Shown: positions 18,433 through 27,216, numbered from the stretch's first letter. The stretch: DNA of 55,991 nt from Trichodesmium erythraeum GBRTRLIN201 (GCA_018457135.1 JAGGDU010000151.1:1-55991); one strand, 5' to 3'. Notes: generated from the letters alone by a model not told the origin. Made by a program: numbers and translations.

Positions 18433-19545
18433 ATGAACGATTACAAATACAGACCAAATCCTTATATTTTTGGCAAACCAATTTATCAAAAAAAACAATT
18501 ATTTGGTAGAGAAAATACTGTTAAAAGAATTCAAAATAACATTAAAAATAATATAAAAATAACTTTGTTGCATATCCAAAGACGTATTGGTAAAACTTCA
18601 TTAATAACTTGTTTGCCTCAGTTTTTCACTGATGATATTAAGTGTGTTACTTTTTCATTTCAAGGTTATAAAAATAGATCAATACTTGAAATCTTAAATA
18701 ATCTTGCTGATGAGATTGCTAATACTATTGATGGAGTCCCTAGAGAAGTAAGAGAACTAGCTGATAGTTCAGAAAATTTTTTTCGGATTTTTTTGCCAAG
18801 GATTATTAATAAATACTTATCTGGTAAAAACCTTGTTCTTCTCCTAGATGAATTTGATGTTTTAGAAGAAGATCAAACAACGTTTATTCATGGAAAATAC
18901 TTATTTAATGAATTAAAAAAAGCTGTGAACCGAGAAGAAAAACTATTTGCTATCCTGGTTTTTGGTAGACCATTAAAAGATATGACCTATCTAGGAGAAT
19001 TGTTACAAAAAGAAGGTCAAGAGACTATAGAAGTTGGTTTGCTGGATAAGAAAAGTACACACAATTTGATTGTTGAGCCAGCTAAGGGAACATTAGAATA
19101 TGAAGCAGATGCAATTGATGCTATTTGGCAACTATCCGCGGGTCATCCTTCTCTAACACAACTACTATGCTTGTATATTTTTAGGTTTTGTATTCAAAAA
19201 GGAATAAAAAAGGTAACTCATACTCATGTCGACTCAATTTTAGATGAAGCAATGGAGGGAGGTAAGGCAGCATTAAAAGGCTTTATAGAACCTTTGAATG
19301 AAAACGAAAATTTGTTTTTTCGTGCAGTAGCAAAAGCTCAGAATGAAGTTGGAGAAAACCGACTAAAGGCTAATATAAAAAAATCGCAGTCTGTAGGGAA
19401 ACGTTTAGCTGAAGAATATGGCTTTTTAGAAGAAAAAGAAGATGGAACAGGCTATAAAATTAAAGTCGAGTTAGTCCGGCGTTGGCTAGTAAAAAATTAT
19501 CCTTTATCTGACAAAGAAAAGCTGCAAGTGGAAAAAGCTATTTAA
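18433..19545 (+). CDS. Type II P-loop ATPase, array gene 3
   Basis: This 370-residue type II module opens with NPYIFGKPIYQ and LFGRENTV. Walker A is HIQRRIGKTS: the first Gly is replaced, but the essential G53-K54-T55 remains. Walker B is LVLLLDEFD (134-142). FGRPLKDM and SAGHPSLTQLLC follow, then VELVRRWLV near the C-terminus, the probable winged helix. It begins 48 bases after gene 2. Over this length it is strikingly similar to the N-terminal half of gene 6, including ITCLPQ and VTFSFQGYK, so one is a duplicate of the other. Function unknown; cytoplasmic by lack of membrane spans. Confidence 0.78.
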   Translation: MNDYKYRPNPYIFGKPIYQKKQLFGRENTVKRIQNNIKNNIKITLLHIQRRIGKTSLITCLPQFFTDDIKCVTFSFQGYKNRSILEILNNLADEIANTIDGVPREVRELADSSENFFRIFLPRIINKYLSGKNLVLLLDEFDVLEEDQTTFIHGKYLFNELKKAVNREEKLFAILVFGRPLKDMTYLGELLQKEGQETIEVGLLDKKSTHNLIVEPAKGTLEYEADAIDAIWQLSAGHPSLTQLLCLYIFRFCIQKGIKKVTHTHVDSILDEAMEGGKAALKGFIEPLNENENLFFRAVAKAQNEVGENRLKANIKKSQSVGKRLAEEYGFLEEKEDGTGYKIKVELVRRWLVKNYPLSDKEKLQVEKAI

Positions 19546-19643
19546 AAAAATAAAATCCCATATTTTGTGTTTTGGATGTGGAACTGCTATTAAAACCTAG
19601 CCAACTTAATTAAAGTATGAAATATCTGAAAGATGCCGAAGAT

Positions 19644-19672
19644 TTAGCAATTCTGAAGACTCTGATATAATA
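19644..19672 (+). promoter_or_regulatory. Internal promoter, duplicate of the array promoter
   Basis: TATAAT at 19667-19672 is preceded by TG (extended -10, CTCTGATATAAT), with TTTAGC at 19644-19649 as a weak -35 at 17-base spacing. The -10 and leader match those at 14096-14167 before array gene 1. It suggests the array is read as at least two transcription units, each beginning with a type I gene. Confidence 0.55.
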
Positions 19673-19714
19673 TGAAATTATAGTCAAGCTAAAAGTAAAA
19701 TAGTTGATCCAATT

Positions 19715-20992
19715 ATGCCACGCAATCAATTTTATCCCGATAAATCTGTTCCTCCAGAAAAATTTGTAGGTAGAACATCTGAACTATCCACGATTTTTGA
19801 CAAAATTAATAGTCGCGATCATGTTGCTATTTTTGGTAGTTCTGGTATGGGTAAAACATCTTTGCTTCAATATATAGAAAACTCTAAATTTTGGGAAGAA
19901 AGAGACTTAGATTTTTCAGAAGCTTTGATTGTTTATCACAACTGCGAGCTTTCAGTTATAGATAGTTTTTGGCAAGAAGTCCTCAGAACATTAATAGATA
20001 AAGCTACAGGTGATCAAGATTTAGTGAGTAAGATTAATGCTTTATTAGGGTTGGAGAAAATAGAAATAACAGATATACGGGAGCTTCTCAGAGAGATTGG
20101 GAAAAGAGGTAAGTTTTTATTATTATTATTAGATGACTATCATAGAATACTTGGTACACGAGAAGAGTATCCGGAAAACCAGGGAAAAAAATCTAAAAAA
20201 GTGCTGACTTTTTTAAGTGAGTTGCGTAACCTAGCAGTTCATAATAGAGAAGGTCAATATTTCTCAACTATTGTTGCTACGTTTCAAAAGTTGCATGAAC
20301 TAGGTCCAACAATTGTTCCTGGTGGTTCTCCTTGGTATAATCATTATGCCTATCTACCTTTAAAACCTTTTTGTAAAAGCGATATTGAGGGTCATTTTTT
20401 TAATCGCGATAGTCATTTTTTCATTTCAGATGCTCCGAAAGAAGAAGTTTTAAAAATGACTGGTGGGTATCCAGCGTTACTTCAGTTTACAGGTTATATA
20501 TTTTCTCGCTTGGAACCAGTTAATGTTGATACTCTGAATACAATGTTAAAAAACGATGCTGATAGAATTTTTCAGGATGTCTGGAACAATTTTGAAAAAA
20601 ATGAGCAAGAAATTTTGCAGTTAATTTTAATTGATAAATATAAGGGTAAATTCAGGGAAATTTCTTATTCTATTGCTGGCATAGAAAAAGAGTTTATTCG
20701 CAATATTAGCATATTGAAGAGTCTTGAAGAAAAAGGATTTATCAGTCAGGTTAAACAAGCAAATAAATATAGTTTTACTTCTTCTTTAATGGAAGATTTT
20801 ATTGGTGATCAACTTGCAGAAAAAAATGTTTCAAACGCTAAAGACCGCAAGATAGTGATTAATTTATTTATTATCAAGATTACTCTTGGACTATGGAAGA
20901 AAGTTAAAGAAAAAATACAGCCTGTTACTAAGTTCATATCACCTCTTGCTAAAATCATCGATTTAATCGCTAACAAAATAGAAGGCAAATAA
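19715..20992 (+). CDS. Type I P-loop ATPase, array gene 4
   Basis: This is a 425-residue paralogue of array gene 1. KFVGRTSEL comes first, with Walker A GSSGMGKT (41-48), the shared ALIVYHNCE, Walker B KFLLLLLDDY (133-142), GGSPWYNHY, LKPFCKSDI and MTGGYPALLQF. It ends with a gene-specific amphipathic stretch of about 55 residues rich in Ile, Leu and Lys, which may be a membrane-associating or oligomerising helix. It starts after a 169-base gap with its own promoter, and 32 bases separate it from gene 5. The arrangement type I then type II repeats that of genes 1-2. Function unknown. Confidence 0.78.
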   Translation: MPRNQFYPDKSVPPEKFVGRTSELSTIFDKINSRDHVAIFGSSGMGKTSLLQYIENSKFWEERDLDFSEALIVYHNCELSVIDSFWQEVLRTLIDKATGDQDLVSKINALLGLEKIEITDIRELLREIGKRGKFLLLLLDDYHRILGTREEYPENQGKKSKKVLTFLSELRNLAVHNREGQYFSTIVATFQKLHELGPTIVPGGSPWYNHYAYLPLKPFCKSDIEGHFFNRDSHFFISDAPKEEVLKMTGGYPALLQFTGYIFSRLEPVNVDTLNTMLKNDADRIFQDVWNNFEKNEQEILQLILIDKYKGKFREISYSIAGIEKEFIRNISILKSLEEKGFISQVKQANKYSFTSSLMEDFIGDQLAEKNVSNAKDRKIVINLFIIKITLGLWKKVKEKIQPVTKFISPLAKIIDLIANKIEGK

Positions 20993-21024
20993 TAGCAAAC
21001 GTCTAGTTGGATGTAGTTTTGCAA

Positions 21025-22272
21025 ATGAGAAATTTAAAGGCTTTGATTAAAAATCCCTACACTGTTGGTCGCCCAATTTTTGAACCAGAAAACCTATTTG
21101 GACGAGAAACAATTTTAAGTTTTATTCAAGAACAACTGACTTCTGGGGCTAAAGTAATTCTATTGCATGGGCAAAGACGTATGGGCATGACTTCATTTAT
21201 GAACTACATTGCTGAAGATGTTAGTTTAGATGAATTTGTCTTTGTTCGACTGTCTCTAGAAGATAAATATAATAAATCTTTGGATAAAATATTATATGAT
21301 TTAGCTAGAAATATTACTGATGAGTTGGGAATATCTAGAACCACCATAACTATTCCTAGTCAAGAAGATTTAAAGGTGGAAACACAAGATTTTGTTAATA
21401 TTTTTATGCTTCAAGTTTACCAACAATTAAAGAGGAAAAATTTAGTTCTACTTCTTGATGAATTTGATATGTTATGGGACAATAGCTGTCAAGAAATTAA
21501 CCCCTTTGTCAATTTCTTAATTTCAATTATTAATCTACAAGAGAAATTATTTATAATTTTGTTTGTCGGAAGAGGGGAAACTAATCTAGAGTTTATCCAA
21601 GATTTATTCCGGGAAGTAGGAAAATTACCTCACCAAGAATTGGGGTTACTTGATAAGTGTAATACTATCAAGTTAGTTACTGAAATTCCTAGGGAAGCCA
21701 CGAATTATAAGTACGATCCAGATGCAATTGAAAAAATCTGGGAATTATCGGGGGGACATCCTTACTATACTCAATTACTATGTTCTAATTTATTTCACCA
21801 AGCTAGAAATAAAGGCAAATGGAATGTGAGTTATCAAGATGTCCAAGGAGTTATAGATAAATCTTTGGAGCAAGGTGAACCTGCTTTTGTATCTCCTCTA
21901 GAAGTTTTATCTACTCAACAAAAATTAATTTTGTCGGCAGTAGCTGAAGCACAAGAAAGAGCTACAAATTCAGAGCATATTGTTAGTCCATTGGTGATAC
22001 TAGAAATGTATGATGTCAAGGTCACATCAAATTTAATAGAAGAACTAATAACAGCAGCAAAACATTTAGTTGATTTGAAGTTTATAGTGGAAATAGGAAA
22101 ACAAAAATTCAGAAAAATCAGAGTTCCTATCTATAAAGTTAGAATTGAATTGTTTCGACTTTGGTTATTAAAACAATGTCCATTAGACAAACAAAGAGAT
22201 TTAATTAATGATTTATTTCCTAAGAAGCCCTGGATCCAGAGGCTTTGGTATATGGCCTTTTTAAATGAATAA
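21025..22272 (+). CDS. Type II P-loop ATPase with lost Walker A lysine, array gene 5
   Basis: This 415-residue type II module (ATG at 21025; a TTG at 21007 would add six residues) has NPYTVGRPIFEP and LFGRETIL. Its Walker A reads GQRRMGMTS where gene 2 has GQRRIGKTS: the catalytic Lys is Met (codon ATG at 21187-21189). Walker B LVLLLDEFDML and the sensor-like SGGHPYYTQLLC are intact, as is the C-terminal VRIELFRLWLL. The frame is open over its full length, so this looks like a retained pseudo-ATPase rather than random decay. It sits between gene 4 and gene 6, with 29 bases to the latter. It may be a regulatory partner. Confidence 0.78.
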   Translation: MRNLKALIKNPYTVGRPIFEPENLFGRETILSFIQEQLTSGAKVILLHGQRRMGMTSFMNYIAEDVSLDEFVFVRLSLEDKYNKSLDKILYDLARNITDELGISRTTITIPSQEDLKVETQDFVNIFMLQVYQQLKRKNLVLLLDEFDMLWDNSCQEINPFVNFLISIINLQEKLFIILFVGRGETNLEFIQDLFREVGKLPHQELGLLDKCNTIKLVTEIPREATNYKYDPDAIEKIWELSGGHPYYTQLLCSNLFHQARNKGKWNVSYQDVQGVIDKSLEQGEPAFVSPLEVLSTQQKLILSAVAEAQERATNSEHIVSPLVILEMYDVKVTSNLIEELITAAKHLVDLKFIVEIGKQKFRKIRVPIYKVRIELFRLWLLKQCPLDKQRDLINDLFPKKPWIQRLWYMAFLNE

Positions 22273-22301
22273 TATTCAGATAATAACTAAACAATCTAAT
22301 A

Positions 22302-24230
22302 ATGCAAACTAACAATCATTTATCCATAAATCCTTATGTTTTTGGCAAACCAATTTATGAATACAACAACTTATTTGGTAGAAAAAATGATGTTGATAAA
22401 ATTAAAGATCACATCATTAACAAAGATATAAAAATAACTTTATTGCATGTCCAAAGACGTATTGGTAAAACTTCATTGATAACTTGTTTGCCTCAGTCTT
22501 TCACTGAGGAGCAGAATGGTGTTAAGTTTGTTACTTTTTCATTTCAAGGTTATAAAGATAAGCCAATCCCTGAAATACTAAATTATCTTGCTGATGAGAT
22601 CGCTGGTACTATTCAACTTCCTCAAAAAGTAAGAGATCAGGCTGATACTACGCACAACTTTTTTGAACTTTTTTTGCCGAAAGTTATCGATCAATATTTG
22701 TCAGGTCAAAAGTTGGTTCTTCTCCTTGATGAATTTGATGTTTTAGAAGAAAAAGATAAGAAAGGAAAAGTATTATTTGATTACTTAAAAAAAGCTGTTA
22801 AGGAACAAAAAAAACTATTTGCTATTCTGGTTTTTGGTAGACCCTTAAAGGATATGAAGTATCTAGAAACATTTTTACAAGAAGAAGGTCAAGAGACTAT
22901 AGAAGTTGGTTTACTGGATTATGAAGGTACACAAGATTTGATTGTTGAGCCACTTAAGAGAATACAGAGCGTATTTAGATATGAAAAAAGTGCAATAGAT
23001 AGAATTTGGGAACTATCTGCTGGCCATCCTTCTTTGACACAACTGCTGTGCTCAAATGTTTTTGTTCATTGTAGGAATAAGCAACAGAGTGTAGTTCGGA
23101 AAGACGATGTAGACTCAATTTTAAGTCAAGCAATGGAAGAAGGCCAGGCAATATTACAAGGCTTTCTAGAGCCTTTAAGCGATATTGAAAAGTTATTTTT
23201 TTTTGCAGTAGCAGAAGCTCAAGAACAAGGCACAGACCCATTAAAGATTCTGAAAATAATACAAAAAACTACAATAACACCGGCAGATTTTAGAAGAGCA
23301 CGAGAGCGTTTAATAGAGTTAGGCTTTGTAGAAAAAAATGGCAAAGGTCTTAAAATAAAAGTTGAATTAGTCCGGCTCTGGCTAATAGAAAAAAACCCCT
23401 TACCCAACAATAAACAGAGGAAACCGAAGGAAGGAAGAAAAAAGATCAAACGTCATATAACCTCAAGTCAACCCAACAGACCTAACCCAGTTGCACAATT
23501 CATTGCTTTTATTGCGTTGATAAGCGTTATAGTTTTTATTGGACAGAAGTTACTCTCTAGGATTGATAGCTCCAAAAACTATGAACGCTTTCAGTCTGAC
23601 TGTTACAGACTATCAGAGGAAATAAGCAACGCTTTAGAAGAGAAAAAAGATACAACGCAGTTGCAAGTCATCAAAAAAGTTAGAACTGAATGGTCGAGAG
23701 AAAAAAAAGGCTTATTAGACAAACAATGCCCATATTCTTATGAACTAGATGCAAAATATAATGCATTACTACAGTACTATGGACAAAGTAAAGTAGATAC
23801 TGGAAACTTTGATGAAGGTATAGAAGCATTTTGTGAGATTACCAGTGAATACAAGAATTTTTCTGACATTAAAAAAATCTTTGAAAGATGGGTACTAATA
23901 GACAAAAGATTATCTAATGAAAGTACAAAAAGGGTGCTGAAGCAAATAATTAAGCAAAATCAATCAGGAAATGATTGCCTTGTTTATTCATTTAAAGACG
24001 ATAGAAATAAAAATGATCTGTATGACCTGAAAGCTCAAGTTCATGCTGATGATTATGAGTATGGCGAAGCGGTCGAGTCATATTGCAAAATTACAGAAAA
24101 CTATTATAAGTTTGAGACTGTTGTTAAACAGCTAAAAAAATTGAAACGAGAAAATGTAGAGAAAGTAGAGGAAAAACTCAAAGAATTAAACGATCCGTGT
24201 CCAGCATTTCCTCCCTCACCAGACAATTAA
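22302..24230 (+). CDS. Type II ATPase with membrane span and Cys-containing repeat tail, array gene 6
   Basis: The 642 residues hold three parts. Residues 1-370 are a type II ATPase: LFGRKND, Walker A HVQRRIGKT ending G55-K56-T57, Walker B LVLLLDEFD (138-146), and VELVRLWLI. A Lys-rich linker leads to one membrane span at about 397-414 (VAQFIAFIALISVIVFIG). Beyond it are two related helical repeats: VDTGNFDEGIEAFCEITSEY, and a second with EYGEAVESYCKITENYYKF. Further Cys lie in QSDCYRL, DKQCPY, GNDCLV and NDPCPA. With the ATPase inside, the tail would lie outside the cytoplasm. It is the only array member predicted to be membrane-anchored. I do not recognise the tail. Confidence 0.78.
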   Translation: MQTNNHLSINPYVFGKPIYEYNNLFGRKNDVDKIKDHIINKDIKITLLHVQRRIGKTSLITCLPQSFTEEQNGVKFVTFSFQGYKDKPIPEILNYLADEIAGTIQLPQKVRDQADTTHNFFELFLPKVIDQYLSGQKLVLLLDEFDVLEEKDKKGKVLFDYLKKAVKEQKKLFAILVFGRPLKDMKYLETFLQEEGQETIEVGLLDYEGTQDLIVEPLKRIQSVFRYEKSAIDRIWELSAGHPSLTQLLCSNVFVHCRNKQQSVVRKDDVDSILSQAMEEGQAILQGFLEPLSDIEKLFFFAVAEAQEQGTDPLKILKIIQKTTITPADFRRARERLIELGFVEKNGKGLKIKVELVRLWLIEKNPLPNNKQRKPKEGRKKIKRHITSSQPNRPNPVAQFIAFIALISVIVFIGQKLLSRIDSSKNYERFQSDCYRLSEEISNALEEKKDTTQLQVIKKVRTEWSREKKGLLDKQCPYSYELDAKYNALLQYYGQSKVDTGNFDEGIEAFCEITSEYKNFSDIKKIFERWVLIDKRLSNESTKRVLKQIIKQNQSGNDCLVYSFKDDRNKNDLYDLKAQVHADDYEYGEAVESYCKITENYYKFETVVKQLKKLKRENVEKVEEKLKELNDPCPAFPPSPDN

Positions 24231-24362
24231 TTAATATTGCTCCCTTGGATTTTCCCAAGAATTATCGCTACCTTGGAACTCTTCTTGAGGTACTACTTTA
24301 ATTCCTTGCCTAAATACTCTAGCTATTTTCTTCAATAAGTTTCTTTCTTGAGACAAAATTCT
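24231..24362 (-). pseudogene. Amt C-terminal tail beyond an in-frame stop
   Basis: In the same frame as the ammonium transporter, past its TAA (24363-24365), 43 further codons stay open to a second stop at 24231. They include RQGIKVVPQEEFQGSDNSW and end REQY. This resembles the cytoplasmic tail of Amt proteins (LRV..EEE..GLD..EHGE.AY), the part that contacts PII. The second stop abuts the stop of array gene 6. It could be a decayed tail, rare readthrough or a sequence error. Confidence 0.5.
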
Positions 24363-25853
24363 TTATTTTCTAAGTATTTTTTCAAATAAGTATAAGGTAA
24401 GCCCAATAAATATCCAGATTATACAACTAACTAAAAAAGTAGTGATAAAAACCACGCCCCATCCTGAAAATTGCCATTCTAATCGCTCCAAGAAATTATA
24501 AGTTTTCTCATAAACGATAGTGCCTCTGAGGCTAAAAGATACAGCAATAGTACCCCAGCATCCGCAAAAGAGATGAACAGGAATAGCCCCTAATGGATCC
24601 TCAAGTTTTATCCACTTTAAAAGTTTCCTAGTTAAAACGACAACCACTCCACTAACAGCACCTATAAAAATGGCAATAGGAATATCTACATAAGCAGCAG
24701 AAGCGGTTATCCCAACTAAGCCTCCTAATATACCATTAATTAGTGATGACAGATCTAGTTTTCCAATCTCTGAGTTGTTGCTAGATCTTTGAGAAAATAA
24801 TGGGCTAAGTAATATAGCAATAATCCCGCCAGTTGCTGCAGACATAATAGTAGTTATGATAATATGACCTACTTCTTTGAGCTCGGTTGTTGAACCACCA
24901 TTAAAGCCTAACCAACCTAACCAAAGTATCAGACATCCGAGGGTAGCAGACGTCAAATTTCTTTGATCATAGGATTCCTTTTGACCCTGAGGAGAAAGTG
25001 CTTCCGAACCTTCATCCGTTTCTAAATCTTCCCAGGGATCATATCCAAGCCAAGACCATCTTGGCTTAAGTAATATAGCAACTGCTAAAGCAGCAGTTCC
25101 TCCCACAGTATGAACAACAGTAGATCCGGCAAAATCTATAAAGTTCAGTCCTTGCTTGAGCCAACCATATTCTGACCATACCCAATGACCGACAATAGGG
25201 TATAAAAATCCTACCAAAATAAAACTAAAGCAGAAAAATACCCAAAGTTTCATTTTTTCTGCAACTGCTCTAGAAACAATAGTAGCTGCAGTGCCAGCAA
25301 ATGCTAATTGAAAGAAAAATATAGAGGCGATAGAACGTTTAGGAAACTGACGCTGCAAACAAGAAAATCCTTTGCTAGGATAACCTAGGGGAGTATCATT
25401 TTTTGGCGGTAGAATAAATTGTGACTTTTGCTCGAACTCATTATATTCCATTGTTGGAGAAAAATGTCCGTGATAACTCTGTACTTTTTCATTCTTTTGC
25501 TCGAAGTTTCCCCTACAAGGAAGATGATATGAGCTATCCCCAAACATCAAGCCAAAACCAAACATCCAAAAGGCGATCGCCGCCACACAAAAAACGATTA
25601 AGTTTTTTGCCAAGACATTAACAGAATTATCGCTGCGACAAAAACCTGCTTCCAACAGAGCAAAACCAGCATTCATAAAAAATACCAGAGCCCCAGCTAA
25701 CAATAGCCAGATATTATCTACTTTCACAAAATCATCACTACCACCATTAGCTAAAGCTACTTGGCAACCTATCAAAACCACGATAGTTCCCAAAAACAAA
25801 CAGAAATACCTAAAACGTGAGAACCAGTTTTTATCCATCAATTTTCTTAACAT
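24363..25853 (-). CDS. amt: Ammonium transporter (Amt/MEP/Rh family)
   Basis: Amt conducts ammonium or ammonia across the cytoplasmic membrane. The 496 residues have a signal-like N-terminus ending QVALA, then about eleven spans with family signatures FFMNAGFALLEAGFCR, FAGTAATIVSRAVAEK and FNGGSTTEL. The pore twin His are present: H248 in GSTVVHTVGG and H427 in PVHLFCGCWG. The loop before FFFQLAFAG is about 35 residues longer than usual. The protein ends right after the last span (LYLFEKILRK), without the PII-interacting tail, which seems to lie past the stop. I chose ATG 25853 over TTG 25856 because GGAGG lies 4 bases before it. TATAAT at 25884-25889 (minus) is a likely -10. Confidence 0.93.
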   Translation of the reverse strand: MLRKLMDKNWFSRFRYFCLFLGTIVVLIGCQVALANGGSDDFVKVDNIWLLLAGALVFFMNAGFALLEAGFCRSDNSVNVLAKNLIVFCVAAIAFWMFGFGLMFGDSSYHLPCRGNFEQKNEKVQSYHGHFSPTMEYNEFEQKSQFILPPKNDTPLGYPSKGFSCLQRQFPKRSIASIFFFQLAFAGTAATIVSRAVAEKMKLWVFFCFSFILVGFLYPIVGHWVWSEYGWLKQGLNFIDFAGSTVVHTVGGTAALAVAILLKPRWSWLGYDPWEDLETDEGSEALSPQGQKESYDQRNLTSATLGCLILWLGWLGFNGGSTTELKEVGHIIITTIMSAATGGIIAILLSPLFSQRSSNNSEIGKLDLSSLINGILGGLVGITASAAYVDIPIAIFIGAVSGVVVVLTRKLLKWIKLEDPLGAIPVHLFCGCWGTIAVSFSLRGTIVYEKTYNFLERLEWQFSGWGVVFITTFLVSCIIWIFIGLTLYLFEKILRK

Positions 25854-26080
25854 CAAACCTCCGTCAAATAATTAATAGTTAGTATTATACCTTAACAAGC
25901 AGCTGGAGAAAACAGCATGAGATTGATCAAATTCTCATAAAATAATATTACCCAAGAGTCAAGGTGAACTCAGATTAAATACAGTTACATCATTAACTGT
26001 TTTAATAGTCTAATCACCAGCATTTTGACAAACATCAAATAATATGATAGCAGTATAAGAAAATCTAGAGGAAACGACTG

Positions 26081-26190
26081 ATGAAAATTGGGTTTTGAGG
26101 TACAGGTTTAATAGGTCTACCAATGGCTTAAAAACTGTTAGAAGGGAATCAATATTATAAGGACTTATAAACCGACTCAATCGAAATTAG
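26081..26190 (+). pseudogene. N-terminal relic of an NAD-binding beta-hydroxyacid dehydrogenase
   Basis: From the ATG at 26081, with AGAGGAAA ahead as ribosome site, the frame reads MKIGF-stop-GTGLIGLPMA-stop-KLLEGNQYY, and after a shift INRLNRN. This is the GxGxxG N-terminus of the 3-hydroxyisobutyrate/6-phosphogluconate dehydrogenase family (MKIGFLGTGLMGLPMA). Two nonsense codons fall within 20 residues and the rest of the gene is gone. Confidence 0.7.
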
Positions 26191-26200
26191 TGTACACATT

Positions 26201-26700
26201 CAGCAGTCAGCTATCAGATATCAGCCTAGTTAGAAAAATTAGCCTCCAAGAAGAATTAAAAGTCTGACACGAAAAAGATGATCGGCTAAACTTGAATTTT
26301 TTGCACAGGATGACCAAGCAAAAGCTTAAGCTTTCAGCATTCAGCATTCAGCTATCAGTTATGAGTTATTAACTCATGATATTGGAAGCAGGAATTAGTC
26401 TCCAAGGAAAATTAAAAAGTTATGTTGGCATAGCATGACCTTGGCTCTGCAGTTGCTGTAGCTATTAAAAATGTAATTTTATCCAACAGTTCAAAAGCTG
26501 AATTATCCTATCGCACAGTAATTCAAATTTAACTTTTAACTTTCAACTTTTGAATGCATGATTTTATTTGTATATTGGCTGAAGAGGAAACATTTTTTTT
26601 CACCGAATTAAGTATATTTGATCTGATATCAGAAATTAGTTTTAACTTTTAACTTTTAAGGCAATAAAATCTTACTTTTGAATAGATGACTTTTGAATGC
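26201..26700. repeat. Scattered period-7 tandem repeats
   Basis: Several short heptamer arrays are present: TCAGCAT/TCAGCTA/TCAGTTA units at about 26335-26370, with a shorter run near 26200-26222, and TTTAACT-type units at 26527-26555 and 26639-26660. No ORF is present. They are STRR-like, as at other spacers in this window. Confidence 0.65.
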
Positions 26701-26707
26701 ATAATTT

Positions 26708-27150
26708 TTAACCTGCCATCCAAACTAGAAAGCTCAAAATATTCTCAACAGGTGGCAATGGATAATCTGTCAAATAAATTGTTACAGTTTGCTCTTCTAG
26801 TTTAAGAAATCACCAAACTGTACCACTTGTAACTGCACCGTAGATAGTTGAAATTAATAGCCGTTTTTGTTCATTAAAGCGTTGAGCTGCTACCATTTCT
26901 GCTAAACATTGTCCAAGACATGGTTTGATATCTTCTTTTTTGGCTTCAACTAAGACGGGATTAATAATACCTTCAGAACGAGCTGTTTCACTACTAACAG
27001 CGATGCCCAAGGTACTGTTTATTTTAGGGTATCTTTAAGTAAAGCAGTAGGATGAATTGGGTAAATGTCTGGGAGAAAGCGATCGCCTGTAACCATAGTC
27101 AGTTGAAAATCTTCGAGGGCTTTCCTCAGGGTAAATTTACTATAAGGCAT
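26708..27150 (-). pseudogene. Relic of a cyanobacterial hypothetical (nuclease-like) gene
   Basis: The minus strand starts MPYSKFTLRKALEDFQLTMV at 27150 and continues GDRFLPDIYPIHPTALLKDT, a stop, then (other frame) IAVSSETARSEGIINPVLVE, KKEDIKPCLGQCLAEMVAAQ and YGAVTSGTVW. After an in-frame TGA it continues FLKLEEQTVTIYLTDYPLPP and ends FLVWMAG. This order fits a roughly 200-residue protein common in cyanobacteria (from memory, PD-(D/E)XK-like). The joint SEGIINPVL/VEAKKED appears to be an internal deletion. A frameshift, a stop and a deletion mark it as dead. The longest surviving open piece (26810-27010) is not a gene. Confidence 0.65.
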
Positions 27151-27216
27151 AACTTTGATCAAAGTTTCATCTCAGAATTTTTAAGTAAACATAATATTAT
27201 TAATTGATATCTAAAA

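Noticed and set aside
24231-24362. Programmed stop-codon readthrough in amt
   Set aside because: Possible, but the tail lacks the most conserved Amt tail residues and no readthrough signal is visible; decay is simpler. Kept as a finding, not as part of the CDS.
25421-25621. 66-codon frame opposite amt
   Set aside because: Shadow frame; the minus-strand Amt signatures run through it.
25857-26040. NtcA site (GTA-N8-TAC) ahead of amt
   Set aside because: I searched the leader by eye and found no match with correct spacing to the TATAAT at 25884-25889.
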